DNA of 64,000 nucleotides from Chitinophaga ginsengisoli (lineage in GTDB: Bacteria; Bacteroidota; Bacteroidia; Chitinophagales; Chitinophagaceae), in the NCBI RefSeq assembly GCF_003014595.1, contig NZ_PYGK01000007.1, positions 124,001 through 188,000 of the forward strand, in the 5' to 3' direction. The first letter of the stretch is position 1, and each line of letters begins with the position of its first letter. The notes under the pieces were generated by a model. The model was not told the origin of the DNA, searched no databases, and saw nothing but the letters and a program-made list of their open reading frames with translations. The translations under genes and the position numbers were made by a program. Positions 51,423-61,453 of the stretch are shown here, in pieces.

Positions 51423-52886
51423 ATGCCTGTATCACGGACAGCGTCTAACACTTTCATTGCTATCAGTGTTCTTTTTTCTGCCATTTGCTGGTATTTCGCC
51501 TTTAGTCTTTCGGGGGATTTCGGATATCTTTTATGGGTGGCACCTATCCCTGTGTTATATTGCTCGTTATTTTTAAAGCAGAGATGGGCTTTTCTTATTG
51601 CCTTTATCAGCTATCTGTTAGGACGTTTAAGCTGGCTACCTTACCTGCTAAGCGTATTGCCTGTGCCACTGGCTATCCTGTTTACCGTTTTATTGCCGCT
51701 GATATTTGCATTGATTGTGATAGCTGCCAGGAGTATTATCCTTCGCTTCTCACATTGGTCTGCTGTATTTGCTTTGCCCGTGTTATTCACCTCGTTTGAA
51801 TATTTATCCTTCCTTTTTTCAAGAGATGGAACGGCAGGCAGCATCGCCTACACCCAGGTCAATTATCTGCCTGTCATACAAATTGCTTCAATAGCTGGTA
51901 TAGAAGGGATTACCTTCCTGTTGACATTCATTCCTTCGGCCATCGTTTTGATCTACTTCAACTATAAGCGGCAGCATGCTGTAAAGCCGTTGTTATTTAT
52001 CACTATTGGCATTGTAGGTATAACAATGATATTCGGTGCATGGAGACTCAGGGATCATGTAACCGGGAAGGAATCACCTGTACGTATAGGTATGGCAACT
52101 ATTGATGAAAAAGCGCATCATAGTACTTACGCGACAAGTACCGAAAAACAGCTACACCTGGCAGATCTTTATCTGAATGAAGTATCTGTATTGGCAAGAC
52201 AGGGTGCGCAGGTTATCTTAATGCCGGAGAAGATATTCAGATACAATGAAGCTGAGCAATCCGGTATCCTGCAAAGATTTAAAGATACCGCGCTGGCGTA
52301 TCATTTATTTATTATCGTCTGTGTTGACCAAAAGAAAAACGATTATTATGAAAACCGGGCCTGGGTGATTTCGGATGAGGGACGGGTAATTGCTGACTAT
52401 CAGAAAGTGCATCTGTTCGAAGGAGAGGTGCTTGATTCCGTCAGACCAGGTAAGCAAATAGGGTTGTTTAGCCGGGGAGGTGCTGAAGAGGGTGTTGCTA
52501 TTTGTAAGGACCTGGATTTTCAGCAGTACATCCTGGGGTATGGAAAGGCAGAGAGGCGTATGTTATATGTACCTGCCTGGGATTTTGTCCGCGATGGATG
52601 GATGCACTCCCGTATGGCGATCATGCGGAGTGTGGAAGGCGGATATAGTATGGCCAGGAATGCCCGTCAGGGAAGACTGACGATCAATGATTACCGGGGG
52701 AAAGTGCTATTTGAGGCGCATAGTGATGAAGGAGCGCCTGTAAGGCTGGTAGCTACAGTTGTTCCGCAGTATTATAAAACGGTTTATAGTGTATTGGGCG
52801 ATTGGTTTGGGATGTTGAATGTTGTAGCGGCTGTGGTTTTGATGATTGTGTTGATTCGGTCCCGCGGGGGGCGTTCCCGGGGTTAA
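51423..52886 (+). CDS. Lnt-like membrane carbon-nitrogen hydrolase
   Basis: A 487-residue protein. Six membrane helices fill residues 1-205 (WVAPIPVLYCSLFL, LLPLIFALIVIAA and so on); a nitrilase-fold domain follows with Glu269 in LMPEKIFRY, Lys328 in YQKVHLFEGE and Cys361 in GVAICKDLD; a last helix (MLNVVAAVVLMIVLI) closes it. This is the architecture of apolipoprotein N-acyltransferase, but sequence likeness to Lnt is partial, so the acyl acceptor is uncertain. The final residues, RSRGGRSRG, and the stop codon lie inside a GC-rich intergenic repeat, so the true C-terminus has probably been altered by it. Confidence 0.8.
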   Translation: MPVSRTASNTFIAISVLFSAICWYFAFSLSGDFGYLLWVAPIPVLYCSLFLKQRWAFLIAFISYLLGRLSWLPYLLSVLPVPLAILFTVLLPLIFALIVIAARSIILRFSHWSAVFALPVLFTSFEYLSFLFSRDGTAGSIAYTQVNYLPVIQIASIAGIEGITFLLTFIPSAIVLIYFNYKRQHAVKPLLFITIGIVGITMIFGAWRLRDHVTGKESPVRIGMATIDEKAHHSTYATSTEKQLHLADLYLNEVSVLARQGAQVILMPEKIFRYNEAEQSGILQRFKDTALAYHLFIIVCVDQKKNDYYENRAWVISDEGRVIADYQKVHLFEGEVLDSVRPGKQIGLFSRGGAEEGVAICKDLDFQQYILGYGKAERRMLYVPAWDFVRDGWMHSRMAIMRSVEGGYSMARNARQGRLTINDYRGKVLFEAHSDEGAPVRLVATVVPQYYKTVYSVLGDWFGMLNVVAAVVLMIVLIRSRGGRSRG

Positions 52887-52927
52887 AACCCCGCGCTACA
52901 AACAATGGGACTCCTGACGGAGTCCTA
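52873..52927. repeat. Intergenic hairpin repeat, copy 1
   Basis: A stem GGGGTT/AACCCC inside TTCCCGGGGTTAAAACCCCG, then the core GCTACAAACAATGGG and a second stem ACTCC/GGAGT. It overlaps the last codons of the CN-hydrolase gene. The layout of two hairpins around a TACAAACAA core is seen in repeats scattered between genes of many Bacteroidota. A mobilising RAYT-type transposase is not in the window. Confidence 0.65.
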
Positions 52928-52960
52928 TTATGGTTTGTTAATGACGTTTGCTGCACATGG

Positions 52961-53019
52961 TATACCGGGTTGTCACCCCGGGATACAAACAATAAGGCTA
53001 ATGGAGCCTATCGCTGCGA
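52961..53019. repeat. Intergenic hairpin repeat, copy 2
   Basis: The second, diverged copy: TATACCGGGTTGTCACCCCG, the core GATACAAACAATAAGG and the second stem GGCT/AGCC. It follows copy 1 after 33 bases in the same orientation, just before the stop of the leftward gene at 53029. Confidence 0.6.
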
Positions 53020-53028
53020 ATGATTGTG

Positions 53029-55476
53029 TTATTGAAAAACCGGATCAAATGCGTTTAAATAAATTGGTGGCTTGTTGCCTTGCATGAGGTTTAGCGAACC
53101 AGCTGCGATCATGCGGGAGCCATCAGGTAATAGTGTGACATTCGAAAATAGTATATTCCCTTTTGCCAATGGCGACCAGCTTCGTTCCTGTAGTGAATCT
53201 GTATGCAAAGCCGCGAATATACCGATAGTTGCCTCATTTGGATCTTTATTCTTCATCGCTTCTATTGTCATGCCACTTATGAAAAGGGTCGTGTTGTCGG
53301 GAGAGACATATAAAGACGCCAGGGGAAATCCGAGGAATGCTTCTGTTAACGGAAAGAATCCATAATCTATATTCAATTGGTTTACCAACTGCATTGTTTG
53401 CGTATCTATCTGTGATAATACAAAGTATGTCAGTTCAACATCGCTGATCGAAATTACATAGAGCATGGATTCGTCCGGAGAAAGTGCTAACATGCCGGGG
53501 TAACGAAGCGCAATGGGAGAGAAGGGCAGGCGCGCAAACGTTTCACCATCGAGTACTATCACTGATCCATTGCTGTTTTCGTCTGATAGCGCAACATATA
53601 CATTGCCGGTATTGGGTCCGACGGCGACTTGCAGGGGCGTTTCAGGAAGCGTAATGGTCGGCATCACCGGACGAAGATTGTTTGTATCTACGATCACCAG
53701 CGTGTTAGCGCCCTCGTTCTTATTATTCACGCTCGCCAGCTGGGTACCCAGGATCAGTTTTTTATTGTCTTTGGAAAGCGCAATGATCGAAAAAGGGGCT
53801 ACACTTCCGCCGGAAAAGTCGTATCCCGAACCAGGTGTTAGCTGCTGCGTTTGAATATTATAGCCATTCACTTTACCGTCCATCGTTGTGAAAAAGAAGG
53901 TTTTGCTATCAGGTGTTATGACCACATTTGCTGCCACGGAAGCAGGTGCTTCAAATGGTAAGGGCTGCAGGGTATTGGGATCAAAACATTTGATACCATT
54001 GGCATCCCCGTAAAACAGCTTTTTCCCGTCGGGGGTAATTTGAAACAGGCCGGCTGCGTCCAGTGCCGGCGATTGCAAAGCATTATTCAGCTGCCATTTT
54101 AATTTGACGGTGCGGGTGATGGTTGTAAGACCATCCGCCGCTACTGCTGTTAACGTATAAGATGAAAGCAGCGGTTGTGCTGCTGTGACAGCTCTTTTAT
54201 ACGGATGATTGAAATCACGGCTGGCCGGAAGATGGTTGTCATCGCCATTCACGAGACAATAGGCGGCATTGTTGGCTGTCCATGTCATCTGTAAGTATGT
54301 ACCTGCCGCTGACCTTACTATCTCACAATTAAATTCCGGAATAACCAGTTTATCGCGTTTCTCAAGCGCAAATGCGGCTATGCCATCGTTAAAGCCGGGA
54401 AAATTCAGCCATTGGAAATATAGGACTGTCGCCGGGTTTGCAGGATCTATAGGCAAACAGGAAAATATGTGGCTGAAAAAGAGATCTAAAAAAGGTCCGG
54501 GTTGTCCGCTGGCACCCATTACAGCGGTAAACAGGTGTGTATTACCGGGCATGGGCTGTGCGGCCCACACCGGCTCAGGAGAAAGCGGATCCAGGCCAAT
54601 TTGCCAGAAGTCGTTCTTCGTGATTTTAGCATTTTCAGCATCGAGTGCGCCAGCAATATTCCAGGCAGAAGTGATGACATTATAATGAGGATCTGCCGGT
54701 TGCAGTGCATCCGTCAGATCAAGCATGGCCGGCAGTTTTTCGTTGACTGAAAAATAGGGGAAGAAGACCCGGAAGGCGGGCGGGTTGTTCGCATCCCAGC
54801 CGTTAACGAGATAACCATTGTTGTCATCCAAGCGAAATGCCGGACGCATCGTTTCCTGAAACACCACGTTCAGGTGAAGACGGTTTTCCAGTTCATTTGC
54901 TGGTGTAACAGGACTGGAAGACACCATAATGGGTGCTTCACTATCGCTGTTATTGACATAATAGGAAAAACGCAATGGCGCATTATCTCCGAACAACTGC
55001 GCTAATTTAGGATTGATACCACCAATGACCGAAAGCGATGCCGAAAGGTGAAGGCTATCTCCCTGCGTATCGAACTGGTATTGTACTTGCAGCTGGGCAG
55101 TGCCTTTTGCATCGGGCTCCAGGGTATTCAGTTCAATTGTGATAGTTCCATTGTTGGGTAGCGGTACGCCACCGGCAGGAGGCGCGAGCTTAAACGTATA
55201 AGCCTCGCCGGACTTAGACGGAGGAATAAAAGAGGCGATAGACCAGGGAGCCTTTACATGCAGTGCTGCCGCTGCTTCTGCATTGAGTATATTATCGGAG
55301 ATGAGGACGTCGAGAAATTTCCCGGTCGAACTGCCGCCTATCGTCATATCAAAACCGGAATTATTACCTATGATCAGGTTAAGCGCATTACCACCACTGA
55401 GGCCTGTATAAATTACATTCGTTACAGGACCAGTAGCAGCAGGATTTATTAGTTGGAGCGTGAAAGCTTTACTCAT
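53029..55476 (-). CDS. Large operon protein E with C-terminal beta-propeller, unknown function
   Basis: An 815-residue protein with no signal peptide. Residues 1-380 resemble no family I know (LNLIIGNNSGFDMTIGGSS, FSYYVNNSDSEAPIMVSS). Residues 385-490 look like an Ig-like linker (YLQMTWTANNAAYCLVNGDD). Residues 490-810 carry YVTN/WD40-like blades (GLFQITPDGKKLFYGDA, NVVITPDSKTFFFTTMDG, MLALSPDESMLYVISIS, SLYVSPDNTTLFISGM). It is the last gene of the leftward operon, 12 bases after the 1680-residue protein. A binding or scaffold role is an inference from the propeller. Confidence 0.7.
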   Translation of the reverse strand: MSKAFTLQLINPAATGPVTNVIYTGLSGGNALNLIIGNNSGFDMTIGGSSTGKFLDVLISDNILNAEAAAALHVKAPWSIASFIPPSKSGEAYTFKLAPPAGGVPLPNNGTITIELNTLEPDAKGTAQLQVQYQFDTQGDSLHLSASLSVIGGINPKLAQLFGDNAPLRFSYYVNNSDSEAPIMVSSSPVTPANELENRLHLNVVFQETMRPAFRLDDNNGYLVNGWDANNPPAFRVFFPYFSVNEKLPAMLDLTDALQPADPHYNVITSAWNIAGALDAENAKITKNDFWQIGLDPLSPEPVWAAQPMPGNTHLFTAVMGASGQPGPFLDLFFSHIFSCLPIDPANPATVLYFQWLNFPGFNDGIAAFALEKRDKLVIPEFNCEIVRSAAGTYLQMTWTANNAAYCLVNGDDNHLPASRDFNHPYKRAVTAAQPLLSSYTLTAVAADGLTTITRTVKLKWQLNNALQSPALDAAGLFQITPDGKKLFYGDANGIKCFDPNTLQPLPFEAPASVAANVVITPDSKTFFFTTMDGKVNGYNIQTQQLTPGSGYDFSGGSVAPFSIIALSKDNKKLILGTQLASVNNKNEGANTLVIVDTNNLRPVMPTITLPETPLQVAVGPNTGNVYVALSDENSNGSVIVLDGETFARLPFSPIALRYPGMLALSPDESMLYVISISDVELTYFVLSQIDTQTMQLVNQLNIDYGFFPLTEAFLGFPLASLYVSPDNTTLFISGMTIEAMKNKDPNEATIGIFAALHTDSLQERSWSPLAKGNILFSNVTLLPDGSRMIAAGSLNLMQGNKPPIYLNAFDPVFQ

Positions 55477-55488
55477 ATCAGGTTGTTT

Positions 55489-58400
55489 TTATTTACTGTG
55501 TTTCAGGTTCATCCATCCATCAACAATAAATTGAGGAGAGGCAGGAAATACGGCATCCGTATTCAATTGTGCCGGTTGAAGTGGCTCATTGGTGGTACCC
55601 ACCTGTTGCCAGCTCCAGCTATACCCTGTTTCAGCAGGTGCCGGTATACGGATCGGCGCAGCTGTACGCAATACGGGGCCTGTGAGGAAAGTAAGTCGCA
55701 ATGATGATATCGCGCGGCTATACTGGTCATCCGGAACCTTGAGATCCTGTATGGGAAGGACGCCGGTGGTAGCATGTACAGCAGCACGCGGATCAATGAT
55801 CATGGTGATCGTTACTGGTTTACCATCGGGTTGTAACACCGCAGGGGTGGCGCCAGGTAAGCTGGTGGAAGTAATCCTCATGGTGTTGTCGCTTAACTTC
55901 ACAGGCGTATAAAATACGGAAAAGTCATTCCCCAGGAAGAATCCTACCAGTCCGTCGTCAAAATAAGGGGAAAGCTGTCCGTTCTTTTCATATTCCAGTA
56001 CACCCAGTTTAAGTGGTATGGCCAGGTCATTCAATGCGGCGTTATTAAAATTGTTGAAGTTGTATGGAATGAACCCGTTCTGATCTAACTGAAACTGGGC
56101 ACCTGGTGTATTCCAGGGTATATAACTTTTATCGTCGGCACTTGTATCTGCTAAGCCCATTGTTTCAAGCCGGATCACTGCCTGTACTAATGCCAGCGGC
56201 TGACCGGTTAATACAGCCAGTGCCCGATCCTGTTGCATGGAAGGTGTAATGATGAACTGCTGAGCGGCATCCAGCACCTGCAGGAAGCGGGTGAAGTCAG
56301 TTGCAGCAGGAGCAGTAACATCAGGGAATGCGAAGGTTTCCAGGAAAGATTGCAATAACGGATTAGCGCCTCTGTCCTGTAAATCGTTTATCATCAATTG
56401 CCTGTTGGGTATACCTGCGGGATAAGATTCTCCCGGTACGGTAAACCAATGCATTCCTGTATCTATACTACGTAAAGCGCCGAGTGGTGCACCATCACTG
56501 TTATACAATGCCAGGGATTGGTCCAGGTGATCGGGCAACATCCAGCCACAAACAGGAGAAGCGGCGGGATGAGGATTCCATTCTGTGAAATGCTGCATGG
56601 TATCTGGTGAGCCGGCAGCAATCCATTTGAACAGCAGCCTGGAGGGCTGCACTAAACGGGGCGGGAGGTAAATGGGATGATCAGGTAAAGGATTTTCTAT
56701 CTGTACCTGGAGTGCTTCCGCGACGATGGGTTGCTGGCCAATATTATTACTGATGATATTGACAAAACGACCAAAAACATCCACCAGCGTTACTGTTCCG
56801 ATATTTAACAAGCCTGCACGCAGGGGATTAAAATAAACAGCAGCGGCTCCCTGGCTAAAGGCATTGTTATTAATGGAATCGGCAGCCCATTGAAGTGGCC
56901 AGTCCTGCGATTGCGTAAACAACATTTGTGTAGGCCAGAAATCGGAGACCGGCATTTTATTGTTTGTGGTCCAGCTGGCAGGGATATTTAGCGGCAGTTG
57001 TAGTTCCTGTGCACGTTGAAACATAGCGGCATTAAAACCACTCAATCCCTGCGATAGCACATGCATGGTTTTATACTCGCTATATGCTTTATAAAAACGT
57101 TCTTCTTCCTGCCTGATAAAAGGATCATTGCTATCCGGAGCGCCCTTTGCAGGGTCGTAGTCTAAGTTTTGCACGCAATAATTTCTTATCTGCTCGCAGA
57201 GATTAGCCGTGGCAGCCCCGGAAAGGCTGATCACGCCGCTCATGCTGAAGAAGTTTGGTTTACTGGTGTTCTTTTTGAAGTTATCTGCAGCTGTTGCCTG
57301 CAGCTGGTTATCGGTCAGGTATTGATCCAGGGTGAATTCCGATTGGAGGTAATCTGGCGGTAATTGTGCTGTATCAAAGTTTAACTGCTGCGAGTATACG
57401 TATTCCGCTGACCAGAAAATATAGAGTGGCAGGAAAGGGTCCTTTCCGTCTGACCAGTTCCAGCCAATATAATAAGGCAGTTTGCCATTGAAGCCTGTTG
57501 GCGCAGGGTTCAGTGTAACCTGGTGTTGTTTGTTGTAATGGAGTGTTTCATTCTGCACGGCGGCGGTTGCCAATACATCTGCACCTACTACGGTTTCCAG
57601 TTCAGGACAAAGCAGTACTGCTTCTGCTGCCAGTTGCTGTAGCAGGCTGCTTAATCCGGTAATACCGGGATTGACAGTATTCGCCAGTTTGCTGATAGTG
57701 GCCGGATAAGTAGTGTTAGTGTTCACCAGTTCGTTTTCCAAACGGCAGGGCAGCAAGGACGATGGTCCGTTACGGTTAATAGACTTAATGACGTTGCCGG
57801 TGTTCCCATTTTCTGCCAACAATATGACAGGTTCGTGCGGATGCCAGAAATTACCGGCAGGTGTTGTGCCTAATACATAATGTGTATTGACCTGCTTATA
57901 TAGATAGTTGCTCAGTATGTCTACCTGCTGCGCGTCAGGAAGGCGCGACAATAGTAATAGCCATGCCTGTTCTATACTGCTTACAAAATTGAGCCAGTCT
58001 GGTGTTTTACATGCCGCCTGCAGCCCATTTATATTCAACTGTTGCAAAAGCGCAATGGCACTGGTAATATCTGGTTCTTTTGCCTGCAGAAAATTCAGGA
58101 GCGTAGGGATGGTAGTATCCAGTATCGTTAAAATAGCCTGACCGACCTGCTGAACAGTCCCATTATTGACAGCAACCAAGGAAATAGCATTTTGCAGAGC
58201 CGTGCTGGCATTCTCTCCATTCTGGATGGCATCAGCGATTTCCTGCTGCGCCATTTGGATGTAATAGGCTGTTGTGTGGTTGGCAGTCTGACCCGATATG
58301 CGCCAGAAATAGGCGGTGGCAAGGTATACACCCGAAGCCTGTATGTCGCTGATATGATAGCTAGCGTCTTCCTGTCCTGAACAGGTGTCAATGAGCACTT

Positions 58401-60531
58401 TCATGCCGGGGAACTGATCCTGGGGTGTCCATGATCCGGCATTGGCATAGTCAGCCAGGGATGCCATTTCTCCTGTATACACCATACCCGCCGGCAAGGG
58501 AACTGGCTGGATAGCATTTGTGATCTTTATCTGTGAGAAGATGCCAGTATTAGGATCGATGAGATCATTCAGGGATTTGAGATCATTGCTGATAGCATTC
58601 TGCAGCGGTGGCATATTGGCTGTTTTAGCAAATTCGCCATGTAACAGTTGTGCAGTGCTTAACGCACTTTGCAGGGCGCTGATAGCCTGCGCCAGGTAAG
58701 AGCCTGCGTCAGATCCACCTGGTTGCGCCGCGTTAAGTGATAGCAGCGTGGTTTCAAGCGACTGCTGCAATGCCCTGATATGATCAGGTATTAACCCTTC
58801 GAGGCTGTAAGAAAGATCGAGGAGTTGTTTGATGGTAGTTGCTGCCACCAGGTTAGCCCCTTCATTAAAGACATAATCCTGTAAATGTGGGTCTATATCT
58901 TCCGGCGCCTGTATGGTAAACGCGGCAGGTTTATAGTTATAGGGAGAAGATGCATGAGGACCGGCAATTTCGGATGCTGCCCCGGCTTGTAACATGACCG
59001 GGAAAAGATGCATCAGTCCCTCGATGAGGAAAGCGCCGCTCAAATCATCATTGATATTTCCACTTGCATTGATGACGTTGTTTTCAATCGCATTGATATG
59101 GTAACACCAGTCAAGGAACAATTTTTTCCGGCGTCCACTGATCTCATCAAGGCGGTTGTCGTAGGTATATTGACTGCTGTTAAGTTGACTGAGCATCTTT
59201 GCCAGCGGCAAGAGCAGCGTCACTTCCACATCCTGTCGGGGAGCGGCCTTGCTGGTCATGATATTACGTACGGTCCAGATAAAACCTCCGGGATGAGAGC
59301 CAAAAGTTTTTGCATGCAGGTATTCGTCCAGTTGTCCTACCCCAAGCTCTCCTCTGCCTATATTGGGCAACTGACCAAACTGAAGGGCATTGAGTAGCCA
59401 CTCCGTATTGGTGGTTACATCGTCCGGGTCATTAGTTGCTTTGTTTTGGCTAAGTGCATTCAGATAGGCAGACAAGGCTTCTACGTTATTGTTGCCAATA
59501 GCAGTCCGCACGTTACTGGTATCCGGTAGTACATCCGGATAGGAAGGTGCGCCCGGCTGCGTGATATTCCAGTTAATGTTTGCAGCAATACCGCTTAGAA
59601 TACCTTGTGTCTGCGACGTATTATCTGCTGTGAAGGTGGTGTAGTCGCTGAGGTTCCATTTTAACTGTTGCTCAAATATCTGTTGTATATAGTCGGTAAA
59701 AACGGGCTGTTTATCAACAGGCATCTGATGATATGCAGTAAGGGCATTATCCAGTATTTTACTACAGGTATCATTTTCAAGGGGCGATACCCAACCCATG
59801 ACTGCATAGGAAACAGAAAAATTGCTATTCATTTCCAGGCATGCGGGCGACTGGAACAGATCGGATAAATCGTCATAAATACCGAAGATATTGCCACAAT
59901 TCTGGTAATAGGCGGTAAACGTTTCGCCATAGGCCATAGGAGCTTGCAATAGATCTCCCAGAAATGCTATGCCAGGCCCGTTATTACCGGATGGTTCTGT
60001 CCAGCCGTTCCCCAGGGTTATTTTTCTCCCGGTCTTCCGATAAGAGACCGCTGACAGGTTTTGGGTATCATTCATCCAGGGGATATCTGTACCATTGTCA
60101 AAGCCGGTTGTGCCGGGTGCTGCGTGGGCATCACTTTCCAGTATCCAGATCTGTAGTGAAGGACTAAAATTCGCCGGATCTTTTATACAATCTGTGTTTT
60201 CCTGTCCGTTCCTGTTTTTGAAGAAACGGATGACCAGCCACCTGTTGGGCAGCGCCGGAAACCGCAAGGCGCCACTTGCATTGTCCTGCACGCCGTGTGT
60301 ATATGCGGCAGGAAGCGACCAATGTACATGCAGGCCCGGTTTATTATTGATCAGTTCTTCCGCATGTTCAAAATTATTCGCTGCTATCAGGCTGCCGGTA
60401 CCTGCAAGCGCATGTGCGCCCGCTTGTGAAAAATCGTACAGGGCCGATTTCACGCTCTGTGGTGTTGCACTGGCGGCGGGAGAAGGCGAAACACGCAGTA
60501 CCTCAACATTTATCGGAACTATGATATTCAT
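55489..60531 (-). CDS. Giant operon protein D, 1680 residues, unknown function
   Basis: Starts at the ATG at 60531 (MNIIVPINVEVLRVS); a frame to 60567 adds 12 residues. No signal peptide and no long hydrophobic segment. Landmarks are LHVHWSLPAAYTHG and FPALPNRWLVIRFF near the N-terminus, several helical stretches in the middle (residues 590-870, rich in Ala/Gln/Leu), FNGKLPYYIGWNWSDGKDPF, and a C-terminal third with VDVFGRFVNII, PPRLVQPSRLLFKW and VCGWMLPDHLDQSL. From memory, similar phrases occur in uncharacterised proteins of other phyla, but I cannot name a family. Spacing is 10 bases to the gene before and 12 to the gene after. Confidence 0.75.
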   Translation of the reverse strand: MNIIVPINVEVLRVSPSPAASATPQSVKSALYDFSQAGAHALAGTGSLIAANNFEHAEELINNKPGLHVHWSLPAAYTHGVQDNASGALRFPALPNRWLVIRFFKNRNGQENTDCIKDPANFSPSLQIWILESDAHAAPGTTGFDNGTDIPWMNDTQNLSAVSYRKTGRKITLGNGWTEPSGNNGPGIAFLGDLLQAPMAYGETFTAYYQNCGNIFGIYDDLSDLFQSPACLEMNSNFSVSYAVMGWVSPLENDTCSKILDNALTAYHQMPVDKQPVFTDYIQQIFEQQLKWNLSDYTTFTADNTSQTQGILSGIAANINWNITQPGAPSYPDVLPDTSNVRTAIGNNNVEALSAYLNALSQNKATNDPDDVTTNTEWLLNALQFGQLPNIGRGELGVGQLDEYLHAKTFGSHPGGFIWTVRNIMTSKAAPRQDVEVTLLLPLAKMLSQLNSSQYTYDNRLDEISGRRKKLFLDWCYHINAIENNVINASGNINDDLSGAFLIEGLMHLFPVMLQAGAASEIAGPHASSPYNYKPAAFTIQAPEDIDPHLQDYVFNEGANLVAATTIKQLLDLSYSLEGLIPDHIRALQQSLETTLLSLNAAQPGGSDAGSYLAQAISALQSALSTAQLLHGEFAKTANMPPLQNAISNDLKSLNDLIDPNTGIFSQIKITNAIQPVPLPAGMVYTGEMASLADYANAGSWTPQDQFPGMKVLIDTCSGQEDASYHISDIQASGVYLATAYFWRISGQTANHTTAYYIQMAQQEIADAIQNGENASTALQNAISLVAVNNGTVQQVGQAILTILDTTIPTLLNFLQAKEPDITSAIALLQQLNINGLQAACKTPDWLNFVSSIEQAWLLLLSRLPDAQQVDILSNYLYKQVNTHYVLGTTPAGNFWHPHEPVILLAENGNTGNVIKSINRNGPSSLLPCRLENELVNTNTTYPATISKLANTVNPGITGLSSLLQQLAAEAVLLCPELETVVGADVLATAAVQNETLHYNKQHQVTLNPAPTGFNGKLPYYIGWNWSDGKDPFLPLYIFWSAEYVYSQQLNFDTAQLPPDYLQSEFTLDQYLTDNQLQATAADNFKKNTSKPNFFSMSGVISLSGAATANLCEQIRNYCVQNLDYDPAKGAPDSNDPFIRQEEERFYKAYSEYKTMHVLSQGLSGFNAAMFQRAQELQLPLNIPASWTTNNKMPVSDFWPTQMLFTQSQDWPLQWAADSINNNAFSQGAAAVYFNPLRAGLLNIGTVTLVDVFGRFVNIISNNIGQQPIVAEALQVQIENPLPDHPIYLPPRLVQPSRLLFKWIAAGSPDTMQHFTEWNPHPAASPVCGWMLPDHLDQSLALYNSDGAPLGALRSIDTGMHWFTVPGESYPAGIPNRQLMINDLQDRGANPLLQSFLETFAFPDVTAPAATDFTRFLQVLDAAQQFIITPSMQQDRALAVLTGQPLALVQAVIRLETMGLADTSADDKSYIPWNTPGAQFQLDQNGFIPYNFNNFNNAALNDLAIPLKLGVLEYEKNGQLSPYFDDGLVGFFLGNDFSVFYTPVKLSDNTMRITSTSLPGATPAVLQPDGKPVTITMIIDPRAAVHATTGVLPIQDLKVPDDQYSRAISSLRLTFLTGPVLRTAAPIRIPAPAETGYSWSWQQVGTTNEPLQPAQLNTDAVFPASPQFIVDGWMNLKHSK

Positions 60532-60541
60532 AATGATCGTT

Positions 60542-61453
60542 TTATATTGATTCTCCGGCAACATCATTGATAAAGCTTACCAGGCCTACGCCTTGTACCA
60601 TCTGCAATCCAAAATCGGAGGATAGCATTGCTTGTTGTTGAGGAAAATAACCGGGCGCTATGCCCATTTTATGAAAGGTTTGCCCCATTAGCTGAGACAT
60701 TTTCTGTAGGTCCAGCACGCGGTGGGTGGCATCTGTAAATGCGTCAAAGGATACATTTTTATCCTCCTTGTATGATATGGCGTCATCCCAGCCGGGGGCT
60801 GGTACCCGCAATGATTTACTTACCGAATTGTTTACCGGGTCGATGGCTGTAAAGCCGAAATGTATTGCTTCGGGAGGCTGATGTAATACCAATTCGTATA
60901 GCGGTCCGTTGAACAGACCTATCAGTACGGTGGACGATAGGTTTTCCAGGCGCAATATATCAAGTGCCTGGATCTGATCTGGTGTGATAATACCCTTTTC
61001 ATTGTCATAGGGAGACGCATTTTTAGCATATCCCGCTACTTCCATACCCGGCCAGCTGCTTACTGCAACGGAGCGCAGTAAAAAGCCAGTGATGACTGTT
61101 GCCGCAGAAACATCCGCAGGTACTGCGCCTTTGAATTGCAAACGCCTGATATTGGCTTGGGTAGTATTCACTAATTTATCCATGCTGATGCGATGCGCCT
61201 GCTCTGCCATCAGGTCCGGTGAGGGTTGTGTGGCTGTTGTATACTGTCTGCCAATACTCATTGCACCATCCACCAATGCATCTGACCAGGTAGCATCTAC
61301 CTGGAAAAACCGGATAGTTTCCGGAGGCAGCAAACGCTCGTCCGTCACCAGATAATTAAAAGGAACACCCTGCAGGTTTTTAAACTGCGCCAGCCAGGCT
61401 ACCAGATCGGGTGGAATAGCAGATTGAGAGAGTGCAGATAAGGGATTTATCAT
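60542..61453 (-). CDS. Operon protein C, unknown function
   Basis: A 303-residue cytoplasmic protein without signal peptide or membrane segment. Conserved-looking parts are VPFNYLVTDERLLPPETIRF, VDATWSDALVDGAMSIGRQ, TGFLLRSVAVSSWPGMEV, LRLENLSSTVLIGLFNGP and PPEAIHFGFTAIDP. The pattern of many short, strongly featured strands suggests a structural fold and not an enzyme. Its start overlaps the end of gene B as ATGA, so the two are made together and may work as a pair. I recall similar phrases in unannotated bacterial proteins; family name unknown. Confidence 0.75.
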   Translation of the reverse strand: MINPLSALSQSAIPPDLVAWLAQFKNLQGVPFNYLVTDERLLPPETIRFFQVDATWSDALVDGAMSIGRQYTTATQPSPDLMAEQAHRISMDKLVNTTQANIRRLQFKGAVPADVSAATVITGFLLRSVAVSSWPGMEVAGYAKNASPYDNEKGIITPDQIQALDILRLENLSSTVLIGLFNGPLYELVLHQPPEAIHFGFTAIDPVNNSVSKSLRVPAPGWDDAISYKEDKNVSFDAFTDATHRVLDLQKMSQLMGQTFHKMGIAPGYFPQQQAMLSSDFGLQMVQGVGLVSFINDVAGESI

